From: Xylophilus ampelinus
Lineage (GTDB): Bacteria; Pseudomonadota; Gammaproteobacteria; Burkholderiales; Burkholderiaceae_C
Length of the DNA: 64,000 nt
Direction: 5' to 3'
Assembly: GCF_901875635.1 (NCBI RefSeq)
Contig: NZ_CABFMN010000128.1
Coordinates: 1-64,000 of the forward strand
Within the stretch, counting starts at the first letter, position 1, and each line of letters opens with the position of its first letter. The position numbers were made by a program, and so were the translations under genes. Of this stretch, positions 27,567 to 37,544 are shown piece after piece. The notes under the pieces are model-generated. The model was not told where the DNA came from. It saw nothing but the letters and a program-made list of their open reading frames with translations, and searched no databases.

Positions 27567-28094
27567 TCACGCGCCGCGGCGCCCGTCGCGCTGCTCCTCG
27601 CGTTGCTGCTTCACGAGCTTGGTCTTGATGCGGTTGCGCTTGAGCGGCGAGAGGTATTCGACGAACACCTTGCCGCGCAGATGATCCAGTTCGTGCTGGA
27701 TGCACACGGCCAGCAGGCCTTCGGCCTCGATCGTCCGGGCGTCGCCCTGCTCGTCGAGCGCCGTCACCTTCACGGCGGTGGAACGCTCCACGCCGTCGTA
27801 GATGCCGGGCACCGACAGGCAGCCCTCCTCGTTGATCACCTTCTCGTCGCTGGCCCAGACGATCTCGGGGTTGATCAGCACCAGCGGCTGGTTGCGCTCT
27901 TCGGAAATGTCGATGACGACCACCCGCTCGTGCACGTCGATCTGGGTCGCGGCCAGGCCGATGCCGTTGGCCTCGTACATGGTCTCGATCATGTCGGCCA
28001 CCAGGGCCTTGATGCGCGCATCGACGCCCTGCACCGGCCTGGCGACCGTGTGCAGGCGAGGATCGGGGTAGCTCAGAATGGTTCTCAGGGCCAT
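27567..28094 (-). CDS. def: Peptide deformylase
   Basis: 175 residues from ATG 28094 ([14 protein letters not shown]); an upstream in-frame ATG at 28127 would add 11 poorly conserved residues. All three catalytic motifs are present: [15 protein letters not shown], and QHELDHL with the metal-binding His pair and Glu. It removes the formyl group from nascent proteins. It is transcribed divergently from the LysM gene, with about 170 bp for both promoters. Confidence 0.97.
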   Translation of the reverse strand: MALRTILSYPDPRLHTVARPVQGVDARIKALVADMIETMYEANGIGLAATQIDVHERVVVIDISEERNQPLVLINPEIVWASDEKVINEEGCLSVPGIYDGVERSTAVKVTALDEQGDARTIEAEGLLAVCIQHELDHLRGKVFVEYLSPLKRNRIKTKLVKQQREEQRDGRRGA

Positions 28095-28267
28095 GAATCG
28101 GGGGGAAGTTGTGGCTATTTTCGCCATTTCCGCAACCCCACGCCCTCGTACGGTGCGATTGACGTTGCCGTGCCGGGGGCTTCGGGCGCAAAATTCGTTG
28201 CAAATTGTGAGTATTTGTTCACCTGCCGGGGCGCGTCGATGCTGCGGCGGTGGGCGACCATCCGTCC

Positions 28268-29602
28268 ATGAAGCAGTCCAGCCTCCGCCTTCGTCCGCAC
28301 CCGCAACGTGCCGCCCTCGCCGGCGCGTTGGCCGCCGCCCTGACCCTGCTCGGTGCCGGCGGTGCGGCGCAGGCCCAGACCTATCCGGTCACGCCGCAGC
28401 AACGGGCGACGGCCCAGCAGGCGGCCGCGCAGGGCGTGCCGCTGTCCGAACTGGCGCCCAATGCGCCCGATGAATACACGGTGCGCCGCGGCGACACGCT
28501 GTGGGCCATCTCGCGCATGTACCTCAAGAGCCCGTGGCGCTGGCCCGAGCTGTGGGGCATGAACATGGGCGAGATCGCGAACCCTCACCGCATCTATCCG
28601 GGGCAGGTGCTGTTCCTCGACAAGAGCGGCGGCCGTGCCCGCCTGTCGCTGCGTCGCGGCGGCGGCTTCTCCGGGGACGGCGGCACGGTCAAGCTCTCGC
28701 CGCGCACACGCTTCGAGTCGGCTTCGGACCTCGCGCTGCCCACGCTGAACCCCAGTCTGATCGAGCCTTTCCTCACCGAACCGGAAGTGGTCGACGAGGA
28801 AAGCACGATCACCCAGGCCCCGCGCATCGTGGCCGGCAACGACAGCCGCGTGATGATGACCCGCGGTGACCGCCTCTACGCCCGCGGCGGTCCCGGCACG
28901 CCGCTGATCGAGACCCCCGGCCCGCTCAAGACATTCCGCGTGTTCCGCGGCGCCGTGGCACTCAAGGACCCGGTGACCGGCGAAATCCTGGGCTACGAGG
29001 CCCAGTACCTCGGCAAGGTGCAGCTGCAGCGCGGCGAAAGCACCGAGGTCACGAGCCAGCAGGCTGCGACGGCAGCGGTGCCTGCCGCCGCCGGCACGCA
29101 GCTGAGCGTCTGTGGCGAATGCACGGCGCCGGCACCCGTCGTCGAAGCAAATTCCGGCACGCCGCTGCCGGCCGGCACGACTGTGGTTCCGGCCACGCTG
29201 GACGTGGTCGCCGCGCGCGAGGAAATCCGGGCCGGCGACCGCCTGCTGCCCGAGCCACCGCGCAAGCTCGTGAGTTACGTGCCGCGCGCGCCTCAGCAGG
29301 TCATCACCGACGGGCGCATCGTGTCGATCTACGGCAGCGCCGTGAGCTTCGCGGGCCAGAACCAGGTGGTGTCGATCAACAAGGGCGAGCGCGACGGCAT
29401 CGAGAGCGGCCACGTGCTCGCCATCCTGAAGAACGGCGAAACCATCATCGACCGCACCGGCGGCGGCAAGGAAACTCTGAAACTGCCCAACGAGCGCATC
29501 GGCCTGCTGATGGTGTTCCGCACCTTCGCCAAGGTCTCGTACGCGCTGGTGCTCGAGATCACCGACACGCCGCGCGCCGGCGACCTGCTCGCCAATCCCT
29601 GA
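28268..29602 (+). CDS. Exported LysM-domain protein
   Basis: 444 residues from ATG 28268 with a signal peptide ([21 protein letters not shown]). A single LysM domain near residues 75-120 ([20 protein letters not shown], then [13 protein letters not shown]) should bind peptidoglycan in the periplasm. The rest (~320 residues) contains beta-rich repeating segments and no catalytic motif I recognise. In related genomes a LysM protein of this kind commonly precedes dprA, as here (21-bp gap). Confidence 0.88.
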   Translation: MKQSSLRLRPHPQRAALAGALAAALTLLGAGGAAQAQTYPVTPQQRATAQQAAAQGVPLSELAPNAPDEYTVRRGDTLWAISRMYLKSPWRWPELWGMNMGEIANPHRIYPGQVLFLDKSGGRARLSLRRGGGFSGDGGTVKLSPRTRFESASDLALPTLNPSLIEPFLTEPEVVDEESTITQAPRIVAGNDSRVMMTRGDRLYARGGPGTPLIETPGPLKTFRVFRGAVALKDPVTGEILGYEAQYLGKVQLQRGESTEVTSQQAATAAVPAAAGTQLSVCGECTAPAPVVEANSGTPLPAGTTVVPATLDVVAAREEIRAGDRLLPEPPRKLVSYVPRAPQQVITDGRIVSIYGSAVSFAGQNQVVSINKGERDGIESGHVLAILKNGETIIDRTGGGKETLKLPNERIGLLMVFRTFAKVSYALVLEITDTPRAGDLLANP

Positions 29603-29623
29603 GGCCCCGGGATCCCTGCGGCG

Positions 29624-30766
29624 GTGGAACGGGACGAGCTCGCCGGCTGGCTGCGGCTCGCCTTGACTCCGGGTGTCGGCGACGGCACGGCCCGGCGGCT
29701 GCTTGCAGCCTTCGGCCTGCCCGATGCCATCTTCGCCCAGTCGCGGGACGCGCTGGCGCAGGTCTGCAGCACGGCCCAGGCGAAGGCCCTGGGCGAGCTT
29801 CCGCCCGACTTCGATGGCGCGCTTTCGCGCGCCTGGCAATGGTTGCGTGACGCCGACGGCGCGCCGGTGGCGCGTGCCATCGTGACGCTGGGCGACGCCG
29901 CCTATCCACCCGACCTGCTGCACACGGTCGACCCGCCGCTCATGCTGTACGTCATGGGCAGGCCGCACGATGCCCTGACCGATCTGGCGCCGCACGCCAT
30001 TGCGATCGTCGGCAGCCGCAACCCCACGCCCCAGGGCGCGGTCGACGCACGCCTGTTCGCCCGCAGCCTCGCAAGCAGCGGTCTCACGGTGGTTTCGGGC
30101 CTGGCGCTGGGCATCGACGGTGCCGCGCACGATGGCGCGCTCGACGGTGCGGCACCCGGGATGGCGCTTGCCACCGTGGCGGTGGTGGGCACCGGGCTGG
30201 ACCGCGTGTACCCGGCTCGCCATCGAGATTTGGCGCATCGCATCGCCCAGCGCGGACTGATCGTCAGCGAGTTTCCGCTCGGCACGCCGCCGCTGAGCCC
30301 CAACTTTCCCAAGCGCAACCGTCTGATCGCCGCCCTGTCCCGGGGCACGCTGGTGGTCGAGGCGGCCCTGGCCTCGGGCTCGCTCGTCACCGCGCGGCTG
30401 GCGGTGGAGCAGGGCAAGGAGGTGTTCGCCATCCCGGGCTCGATCCACTCGCCGCAGTCGCGAGGCTGCCATGCGCTGATTCGCCAGGGTGCGAAGCTGG
30501 TCGAGTCGGTACAGGACATCTTCGAGGAACTCCAGCCCGGCGCCGCGCCGCACGGCAGCGCCCCAGCCACCGCCACGGACGATGAAGACGCCGCGCCGCA
30601 TGGCCTGCTCACGCAGATGGGGCACGACCCGGTGAGCCTCGACGCGCTCAGTGCCCGCACGGGCCAGAGTGCCGCCGACCTGCAGGTCGAGCTGCTCGAG
30701 CTCGAGCTCGACGGCCAAGTGGCGCGCCTGCCCGGCGGGCTCTTCCAACGCATGGCACGCGGCTGA
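29624..30766 (+). CDS. dprA: DNA-processing protein DprA
   Basis: 380 residues from a GTG at 29624. The Rossmann-like core shows IAIVGSRNPTPQG, VSGLALGIDGAAHDGAL, and FPKRNRLIAALSRGTLVVEA. A SAM-like helical region precedes it, and a C-terminal winged helix (DALSARTGQSAADLQVELLELELDG) follows. DprA loads RecA onto incoming single-stranded DNA in natural transformation. It is followed by smg, the usual neighbour. Confidence 0.95.
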   Translation: MERDELAGWLRLALTPGVGDGTARRLLAAFGLPDAIFAQSRDALAQVCSTAQAKALGELPPDFDGALSRAWQWLRDADGAPVARAIVTLGDAAYPPDLLHTVDPPLMLYVMGRPHDALTDLAPHAIAIVGSRNPTPQGAVDARLFARSLASSGLTVVSGLALGIDGAAHDGALDGAAPGMALATVAVVGTGLDRVYPARHRDLAHRIAQRGLIVSEFPLGTPPLSPNFPKRNRLIAALSRGTLVVEAALASGSLVTARLAVEQGKEVFAIPGSIHSPQSRGCHALIRQGAKLVESVQDIFEELQPGAAPHGSAPATATDDEDAAPHGLLTQMGHDPVSLDALSARTGQSAADLQVELLELELDGQVARLPGGLFQRMARG

Positions 30767-30775
30767 AGGGCCATT

Positions 30776-30793
30776 CGTGGCGCATGCGCCACG
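30776..30793. other. 18-bp perfect palindrome between dprA and smg
   Basis: CGTGGCGCA/TGCGCCACG, centred 9 bp from each end, begins 9 nt after the dprA stop and ends 38 nt before smg. It could be a protein-binding site or a cruciform. There is no T-run, so an intrinsic terminator is unlikely. Confidence 0.4.
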
Positions 30794-30831
30794 TTCGTGC
30801 CCGCCCTTACCGTGCTGGGCTATATTGGGCC

Positions 30832-31347
30832 ATGTTCGAAGTGCTCGTCTTCGTCTACGAAAACTACTGGCGTGGTGACGCATGCCCCGAACCGCAACTG
30901 CTGGGCCGCAAGCTCAGCGCGAACGGGTTTGATGCCGAAGAGATCCGCGAAGCGCTCCAGTGGCTCGACGGCCTGAGCTTCGCGACGCAAGGGCTGCAGT
31001 GGACGCGCCACGAGGACGACCGCAGCGCCACGGTCACGCTGCAGATGGCCGAGGACAGCGACTTCACCGCCTCGCCGGACACCATGCGCGTCTACTCCGC
31101 GGCCGAGCAGGAACACCTGGGCGCCCAGTGCCTGGGCTTCATCAGCTTTCTCGAATCGGCCGGGCTGTTGCCGGCGCGGCTGCGCGAGATCGTCATCGAC
31201 CGGGCCATGGCGGCACCGGGCGACCCGGTGGCACTCGACGAGCTGAAGATCATCGTGCTGATGGTGCACTGGAGCACCGGCATCGAGCCCGATGCGCTGA
31301 TGCTCGACGAGCTGTGCGACGACACGCGGGACCGCGTGGCGCATTGA
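30832..31347 (+). CDS. smg: Smg family protein (DUF494)
   Basis: 171 residues from ATG 30832 (MFEVLVFVYENYW), the conserved start of the family. The C-terminal half contains LDELKIIVLMVHWS. The protein is conserved near dprA in proteobacteria; its molecular function is unknown. An upstream in-frame ATG at 30784 lies beside the palindrome and is not favoured. Confidence 0.9.
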   Translation: MFEVLVFVYENYWRGDACPEPQLLGRKLSANGFDAEEIREALQWLDGLSFATQGLQWTRHEDDRSATVTLQMAEDSDFTASPDTMRVYSAAEQEHLGAQCLGFISFLESAGLLPARLREIVIDRAMAAPGDPVALDELKIIVLMVHWSTGIEPDALMLDELCDDTRDRVAH

Positions 31348-31431
31348 GACGCTTTGACTTGAATCCGACGGCTCCGTTGACGAGCCTAGCGGTACGGTCG
31401 AATGCAGACCGCACGGGCGCGCCGGCCGCGC

Positions 31432-33861
31432 TCAGTTGAGCAGGCGTTCGGGGTTGGCGTCGAGCTTGGCCAGGGCCTCGCGCGTGGCGCGCGCGGTCAG
31501 CGTCTCCTCTTCGGCCGGCACCAGCAAGCCCGCCTGCAGGTAGGAGGCCAGGCGCCCGGCCTGGATGAGGAATTTGCGGCCGTCGGCGGCCGCGAACAGG
31601 TGCAGGTGCTTGCGCTCGCTGCGCCAGACGAACTGGACCTGGCTCGCGCGGCCGTTGTGGTCGAGCATGAACCAGTTGCCCACCTGCAATTCATGTGCCC
31701 AGGTGAGCATGTCCTCGGTGACCTTGGTGCCGGTGTTGGGCACCACCTCGATCGAGTCCGCATCGACGCCGAGCAGCAGCTCGATGCTCGCGGTGTCCAG
31801 CGGCACCTCAGCACCGCCCTCCTCGGCGCCCACGAAATCCTCGAGGTTGGTCAGGTGCGAGGCCATGGCCTCGATCTGTGCCGGCGAGATCGCGGCCGTC
31901 TTCGACATGAAGGCGTCGGACAAGGTCTTGCCGATGGTCTTGATCTGCTCTTCCTGCGGCGCGCCGGTCACCCCCAGCAGCTCCATGCCCTGGCGCAGCC
32001 GCTGCAGCAGCTTGGGCAACTCCTGGATCACACGCGCGCGGTCGGTGCGGCTGGGCTTGGCGCTTGCGGCCCACACGAGTTCGGAGGCGACACGCTTGAG
32101 CATCACGGTCTGCTCGTCCTGCCCACCGTACTTGAGCGCAGCCAGGGCCAGCACCTCCGCCCAAACCTTGAACAGGAACTCGCGGATCTCTTCGCGCACC
32201 GGCATGTCGTTGAGCATCTTGCGCAGCTCGATGGTGTACTGGATCGCCATCGTCTCCTTCTGCTCGACCTGTTGCGCCACGCTCATGAGCTTCTTGGTCG
32301 CGTCGCCCTGCGTCAGGTACTTGTTCAGGAAAGCCACGAACTCGTCATAGACCAGCTTGAACACGCGCTGCCCGGTCTCGGGATACTGTTCGATGACCTG
32401 CACCACGCGACGGATCTCGTTCTCGAGCGCGCTGCCGGAGATGGCTGCGGCGTCGAAACCCATCACCACCGAACCCATGCGGTCGATCAGCATGCGTGCA
32501 GGATGCTGCAGCGTGCCGAAGAACTCGGGCTCGGCGATCGCCACGCGCAGCACCGGCATCTGCAGGCGGGCAAACCACACGCGGGCCGAGAAGGGAATGC
32601 GCTCCTCGGCCAGGATGGCCTGGAACATCAGCGCGACGATCTCGACCGTGGCCTTGTCGGCGGTGGTCGGCGCCTGGCGCTTGAGCTCGTTGGACCGGCG
32701 CCGCAGTTCCGCTGCGCTGCGCTGCACTGCCACCGCCCCGTCGCCGCCCATGTCCACTCCCACCACATAGGCGGAGCTGCCGACCTGGTAGGCAGCTCCC
32801 GCATCGGCGATGGCCGCCATGAACGCGGGGGAGCCGCCAGGCGCCGCCCCGCCTGCGGCCGCCGGCGCACTGCCCAGGGGGGCGCCCGCCGGAACCCCGC
32901 CGGTCACCGCACCGACGAAGCGGCGCAGGCTCACCAGCACGCCCTGCGCGCGCTGCCGCGCGACCATGAATGGCGACATGCCGGTGGCGACCAGCGTGTC
33001 CTGGCCGAGGCTCCCCGGCGCGCCGAGCGGTCCGGACGGCCGTACGCCGATCGCGGCCGGGGCGAAGCCGGCCATGCCCGGCGGAATGCCGGCAGCGCTG
33101 CCGCCCCCGCTCGGCCAGGATGCGGCCTGCGGCTGCGAAGCCATGGCCGTGGGGTGGTACCCCGCGCCCAGCGGCGCCGGCCCCGACGACCCCGCCCCGG
33201 CGGCCGGCTTGCGCACCAGGCGCTTGAGATCGATCTCGGGCATCACGCCCTCGGCGATCAGGAAGGCGTTCGCTTCCTTGTAGGCCTTGACGGCCGCCTC
33301 GCCCAGTTGGGCATGCAGCAGGCCCTGCACCTGGGTCCAGAGCTGGCGGCTCATGCCCGCCGCCAGCCACTGGTCCACCAGCAGCTTGGCCAGGAACTCG
33401 GGCTTGAGCACATCGCCGGCATGGAGCTCCTCGGTGCCTTCGAGGAACTGGATGCGCAGGCGCAGGTCGTTGAGTTCGAAATTCGCCTTGTCCTGGATCG
33501 CGAGCGCCAGGCGTGAAGACAGGATGCTGTTTTCCACCACCTCGTCGCCGACCAGCTCCAGGCGCAGCGAACTGCCGCTGCTGGGCGCGCCTTCCGTAGC
33601 GGTGACGGCACTGCCCAGGGCCTTGCGCCACTGAGCGCGCGACAGCGAGACCCAGTTGGACTCGGCGCCACGGTAGGCCACGAGATTGTCGCGGTTGTCC
33701 TGCATCACCCGCGCCGTGCTCGTTTCGTCGGCCAGCGACACAAGCCGTTCGCGCACCGCCTGCGCGGCACTGCCGATGGCGGCGTCCGTCGCCTCCACGA
33801 AACGCTTTCGCGTCTCGCGGGCGAGCTGCTGGCCGGATTCGGGCGCGGACGCGGTGCTCAT
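31432..33861 (-). CDS. DUF1631 family protein
   Basis: 809 residues, mostly helical, with a Gly/Pro/Ala-rich low-complexity segment at about residues 230-350. The N-terminus (ARETRKRFVEATDAAIGSAA) and the C-terminal beta-rich part (WFMLDHNGRASQVQFVW, with LHLFAAADGRKFLIQ) resemble DUF1631, a family of large proteobacterial proteins of unknown function. The C-terminal portion recalls PilZ-like folds, but I do not see the PilZ RxxxR motif. It lies convergent to smg and stands alone. No function is assigned. Confidence 0.8.
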   Translation of the reverse strand: MSTASAPESGQQLARETRKRFVEATDAAIGSAAQAVRERLVSLADETSTARVMQDNRDNLVAYRGAESNWVSLSRAQWRKALGSAVTATEGAPSSGSSLRLELVGDEVVENSILSSRLALAIQDKANFELNDLRLRIQFLEGTEELHAGDVLKPEFLAKLLVDQWLAAGMSRQLWTQVQGLLHAQLGEAAVKAYKEANAFLIAEGVMPEIDLKRLVRKPAAGAGSSGPAPLGAGYHPTAMASQPQAASWPSGGGSAAGIPPGMAGFAPAAIGVRPSGPLGAPGSLGQDTLVATGMSPFMVARQRAQGVLVSLRRFVGAVTGGVPAGAPLGSAPAAAGGAAPGGSPAFMAAIADAGAAYQVGSSAYVVGVDMGGDGAVAVQRSAAELRRRSNELKRQAPTTADKATVEIVALMFQAILAEERIPFSARVWFARLQMPVLRVAIAEPEFFGTLQHPARMLIDRMGSVVMGFDAAAISGSALENEIRRVVQVIEQYPETGQRVFKLVYDEFVAFLNKYLTQGDATKKLMSVAQQVEQKETMAIQYTIELRKMLNDMPVREEIREFLFKVWAEVLALAALKYGGQDEQTVMLKRVASELVWAASAKPSRTDRARVIQELPKLLQRLRQGMELLGVTGAPQEEQIKTIGKTLSDAFMSKTAAISPAQIEAMASHLTNLEDFVGAEEGGAEVPLDTASIELLLGVDADSIEVVPNTGTKVTEDMLTWAHELQVGNWFMLDHNGRASQVQFVWRSERKHLHLFAAADGRKFLIQAGRLASYLQAGLLVPAEEETLTARATREALAKLDANPERLLN

Positions 33862-33955
33862 GGGGGTGTGTCGGTGTGGGAGAAAATGTTACAGCACCAC
33901 AGCGTGCCGCGCGCGGCGCCCGGGCACAAGCGCCTCAACCCGGAGGCCGGACGCG

Positions 33956-33979
33956 AAAAGGCCCGGCAAATGCCGGGCC
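33956..33979 (-). terminator. Rho-independent terminator after secF
   Basis: A perfect 9-bp GGCCCGGCA/TGCCGGGCC stem with a 2-nt loop, followed on the minus strand by UUUU, about 20 nt after the secF stop codon. It ends the yajC-secD-secF operon. Confidence 0.85.
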
Positions 33980-33998
33980 CGCTGGATCGTATCGGTCC

Positions 33999-34952
33999 TC
34001 AGACCACCGCCCCGGAGTTCGGGTCGTTGGGGTCATCCTTCTTGTGGACGGGGCCCTTGACCAGGTCCTCACGCTTGACACCCAGCCACATCGCGATGGC
34101 GGCCGCCACGAAGCACGACGAGTAGATGCCGAAGCAGATGCCGATCGTCAGCGCCAGCGCGAAATAGTGCAGCGTCGGGCCACCGAAGAAGAACATCGAC
34201 AGCACCACCAGCTGCGTGGAGCCGTGCGTGATGATCGTCCGGCTGATGGTGCCCGTGATCGCACTGTCGATGATCTCGATCGTCGTCATCTTGCGGTAGC
34301 GCCGGAAGTTCTCGCGGATCCGGTCGAAGATGACCACCGACTCGTTCACCGAGTAGCCCAGCACGGCCAGCACCGCCGCCAGCACCGCCAGCGAGAACTC
34401 CCACTGGAAGAAGGCGAAGAAGCCCAGGATGATCACCACATCGTGCAGGTTGGCCAGCACGGTCGACAGCGCGAACTTCCATTCGAAGCGGAAGGCCAGG
34501 TAGATCATGATGCCGACCACCACCATCGCCAGCGCCTTCAGGCCGTTGGTGGTGAGCTCCTCGCCCACCTGCGGCCCGACGAACTCGTTGCCGCGCAGCG
34601 TCGCGGTGGTATCGGCGGCCTTGAGCGCGTCCATCACCTGGGCGCTCTGCTGGGCCGAGGTCTGGCCCTTCTGCACCGGCAGGCGGATCTGCACGTCGCG
34701 CGAGGAACCGTAGTTCTGCACCAGCACGTCGGCATAGCCGAGCTTGCTGACCGTCTCGCGGACCTTGCCCACGTCCACCGGTTGCTCGTAGGCGACTTCC
34801 ATCACCGTGCCGCCGGTGAATTCCACCGACAGGTGCAGCCCGCGGTGGAAGATGAAGAACACCGCCAGCGCGAAGGTGAGGATCGAGATCGCGTTCAGCA
34901 CCAGCGCATGGCGCATGAACGGGATGGTCTTGTGGATGCGGAAGAACTCCAT
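33999..34952 (-). CDS. secF: Protein translocase subunit SecF
   Basis: 317 residues with six predicted membrane segments and a large first periplasmic loop. Features are FIFHRGLHLSVEFTGGTVMEV after TM1 and the SVNESVVIFDRIREN motif typical of SecF. With SecD it uses the proton gradient to help complete protein export through SecYEG. It starts 10 bp after secD. Confidence 0.96.
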   Translation of the reverse strand: MEFFRIHKTIPFMRHALVLNAISILTFALAVFFIFHRGLHLSVEFTGGTVMEVAYEQPVDVGKVRETVSKLGYADVLVQNYGSSRDVQIRLPVQKGQTSAQQSAQVMDALKAADTTATLRGNEFVGPQVGEELTTNGLKALAMVVVGIMIYLAFRFEWKFALSTVLANLHDVVIILGFFAFFQWEFSLAVLAAVLAVLGYSVNESVVIFDRIRENFRRYRKMTTIEIIDSAITGTISRTIITHGSTQLVVLSMFFFGGPTLHYFALALTIGICFGIYSSCFVAAAIAMWLGVKREDLVKGPVHKKDDPNDPNSGAVV

Positions 34953-34962
34953 CGCGGGCTCC

Positions 34963-36846
34963 TTACTTGGCGTCGGCCGCGATGGCCGTGTCGGTGGCGG
35001 GCTTCCAGACCGTGCCGATGGACACGCTCTTGAGCTTCTTCTTGCGGCCGTACCAGAAGTTCACCAGCCCGCGCGAGAAGAACACGGCCGAGAACATCGA
35101 GGTGACGATGCCGATGCAGTGCACCACCGCGAAGCCGCGGATCGGGCCGGAGCCGAAGGCCAGCAGCGCGATGCCGGCGATCAGCGTGGTCACGTTCGAG
35201 TCGAGGATGGTGCCCCAGGCACGGTCGTAGCCCGCGTGGATGGCTGCCTGCGGCGACGCGCCGTTGCGCAATTCCTCGCGCACGCGCTCGTTGATCAGCA
35301 CGTTCGAGTCGATGGCCACGCCGATCGCCAGCGCCATGGCCGCGATGCCCGGCAGCGTGAGGGTGGCCTGCAGCAGCGAGAGGATGGCCACAAGCAGCAG
35401 CAGGTTCACGGCCAACGCGATCGACGAGAACACGCCGAACAGCGCGTAGTACACGCACATGAACACCATGATCGCCACGAAGCCGTAGAGCACGCTCTTG
35501 AAGCCCTTGTCGATGTTGTCGGCGCCCAGGCTCGGGCCGATGGTGCGCTCCTGGATGATCTCCATCGGCGCGGCCAGCGAGCCGGCGCGCAGCAGCAGCG
35601 CGAGGTCGTTGGCCTCGGTGATGCCCATCGCGCCCGAGATCGAGAAGCGCGTGCCCAGTTCGCCGCGGATGGTGGCCACCGAGATTGCCTCGCCCTTGCC
35701 CTTCTCGAACAGGATGATGGCCATGCCCTTGTTCAGGTTCTCGCGGCTGACGTCGCGCATCACGCGGCCGCCCTTGGCGTCCATGGTGAGCGTCACGCCC
35801 GGTTCCTGCTTCTGCGAGTCGAAGCCCGCCTGCGCGTCGCTGAGGTTCTCGCCCGTCGCCAGCACCTGCTTCTTGACGATCACCGGCTGGCCGGTGCGCG
35901 TGGGGAAGCGTTCGGAGCCGAAGGGCACGGGCCCGTTGCCCAGCGCGGCGGCCCGGCCCTCGGGGCTCTCGTCCACCAGGCGCATTTCCAGCGTGGCGGT
36001 GCGGCCCAGGATGTCCTTGGCCTTGGCCGTGTCCTGCACACCGGGCAGCTGCACCACGATGCGGTCCAGGCCCTGCTGCTGGATCACGGGCTCGGCCACG
36101 CCCAGTTCGTTGATCCGGTTGTGCAGCGTGGTGATGTTCTGCTTGAGCGCCTGGTCCTGCAGGCGGCGCGCCGCCTCGGGCTTGATGGTGATGGCCAGCT
36201 TCCAGTCGCTGCCGTCCTGGCTCTCGACCGCCGTGAGGTCGGCGAACTGGTCGGTGAGGATGTTCTTGGCCGCGTCCTTGGTGGCGGCATCGCGGAAGCG
36301 CGCCTCGAGCGACTGGCCGTTGCGCGTGACCGAACTGCCGCGCAGGTTCTTGTCGCGGAAGGCGCTGCGCAGGTCGCTGGCGAAGGTCTCGGCGCGCTTG
36401 TCCAGTGCGCCCTTCATGTCGACCTGCAGCACGAAGTCCACGCCACCGCGCAGGTCCAGGCCCAGGTACATCGGGTAAGCGTGCAGCGCCGTCAGCCAGG
36501 CCGGCGAGCGCGAGGCGAGGTTGAGCGCCACGGTGTAGCCCGGGTCGCTCGCATCGGGCACCAGCGCGCGCTGCAGCACGTCGCGCGCCTTGAGCTGGTC
36601 GTCGGGCGTCGCGAAGCGCGCGCGCACCGAGCTGGCGTCCAGCGTCAGCAGGTCGGGCCGGAGGTTGGCCGCCTTGAGGGCCTCCTCCACGCGCGCCTGC
36701 GTGGCCGCATCGACCTTGACGGTCGACTTGGCGGCCGAGACCTGCACGGCCGGCGCCTCGCCGAAGAAATTGGGCAGGGCGTAGATGAGCCCCAAGAGCA
36801 GCACGATCACGATGATCGCGTACTTCCAGACCGGATAACGGTTCAT
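34963..36846 (-). CDS. secD: Protein translocase subunit SecD
   Basis: 627 residues from ATG 36846 (MNRYPVWKYAIIVIVLLLG). Family motifs include LGLDLRGGVDFVLQVD, the ERTIGPSLGADNI segment, and SNVLINERVREELRNG in the transmembrane part. It is the large subunit paired with SecF. A gap of about 105 bp separates it from yajC. Confidence 0.96.
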   Translation of the reverse strand: MNRYPVWKYAIIVIVLLLGLIYALPNFFGEAPAVQVSAAKSTVKVDAATQARVEEALKAANLRPDLLTLDASSVRARFATPDDQLKARDVLQRALVPDASDPGYTVALNLASRSPAWLTALHAYPMYLGLDLRGGVDFVLQVDMKGALDKRAETFASDLRSAFRDKNLRGSSVTRNGQSLEARFRDAATKDAAKNILTDQFADLTAVESQDGSDWKLAITIKPEAARRLQDQALKQNITTLHNRINELGVAEPVIQQQGLDRIVVQLPGVQDTAKAKDILGRTATLEMRLVDESPEGRAAALGNGPVPFGSERFPTRTGQPVIVKKQVLATGENLSDAQAGFDSQKQEPGVTLTMDAKGGRVMRDVSRENLNKGMAIILFEKGKGEAISVATIRGELGTRFSISGAMGITEANDLALLLRAGSLAAPMEIIQERTIGPSLGADNIDKGFKSVLYGFVAIMVFMCVYYALFGVFSSIALAVNLLLLVAILSLLQATLTLPGIAAMALAIGVAIDSNVLINERVREELRNGASPQAAIHAGYDRAWGTILDSNVTTLIAGIALLAFGSGPIRGFAVVHCIGIVTSMFSAVFFSRGLVNFWYGRKKKLKSVSIGTVWKPATDTAIAADAK

Positions 36847-36951
36847 GATCGCGCGTATTGCCTGCAAAAACGCATGGGCCCCAACGGCGCGGAGGCCGGC
36901 CCCACTCGCGTGGCGGCGGCCTCCGGCATGGGCGCCCGTGCGGCGTCTTCC

Positions 36952-37284
36952 TTACTTGTACGAACCCTTGGGCAGCACCTGCACCACGGCGCTGCGCTGG
37001 ACCTTGATCTCGACACCATTGGCGATTTCGAGCGTGAGGAACTGGTCGCCCAGCACGCTGATGCGGCCCAGCAGGCCGCCGGCGGTGGCGACCTCGTCGC
37101 CCTTGGCCAGCGCCTCGAGCATGGCGCGGGCTTCCTTTTGCCGCTTCATCTGCGGACGGATCATCACGAAGTACAGCACCACGAACATCAGCAGCAGCGG
37201 CAGCATGCTGGCGAGCGAGGACATCATGTCGCCGCCACCGGAGGCGGCCGGGGCGGTCTGGGCAAAAGCAGTGGAAATGAACAA
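36952..37284 (-). CDS. yajC: Preprotein translocase subunit YajC (TTG start)
   Basis: 110 residues from a TTG at 37284 (MFISTAFAQTAPAA). A TTG at 37296 would add four residues but has no ribosome-binding site, whereas GGAG sits 7 nt ahead of 37284. The chosen start gives exactly the E. coli YajC length. One membrane helix (LPLLLMFVVLYFVMI) is followed by RPQMKRQKE. YajC is the accessory subunit of SecDF and heads the operon. Confidence 0.92.
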   Translation of the reverse strand: MFISTAFAQTAPAASGGGDMMSSLASMLPLLLMFVVLYFVMIRPQMKRQKEARAMLEALAKGDEVATAGGLLGRISVLGDQFLTLEIANGVEIKVQRSAVVQVLPKGSYK

Positions 37285-37474
37285 GAGCGTCTCCAACGGA
37301 GGTCAGGGATGGGAGCGCAGGCGCAGCCTGCGGCTCCGGGGCCGCAGGGCGCGGCCGGCACGCGCCGCCCGGCGGGCAGCGCACAACCGGGGGATTGTAT
37401 GCGCCGCGCCCGCAGTCACCGGGGCCTTTCCCGGGGGCCGATTCGGGGCATTGGTGCCCCTTGCCAGCCACTCG

Positions 37475-37534
37475 ATCGCTATGTTTTTGATAGCTGCCGG
37501 CGCAAGAGGGACAGGCGTCAGCGCCCGATTTGGC
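37475..37534 (+). repeat. R1 repeat, copy c (between yajC and the ferredoxin oxidoreductase)
   Basis: GCTATGTTTTTGATAGC hairpin, then GCCGGCGCAAGAGGGACAGG and a CGATTT tail. It lies about 10 bp from the ferredoxin oxidoreductase stop codon. Confidence 0.75.
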
Positions 37535-37544
37535 TTGTAAGCTC

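Noticed and set aside
28250..28267. GTG start for the LysM protein
   Set aside because: The ATG at 28268 begins directly at the signal peptide, and the six extra residues are not signal-like.
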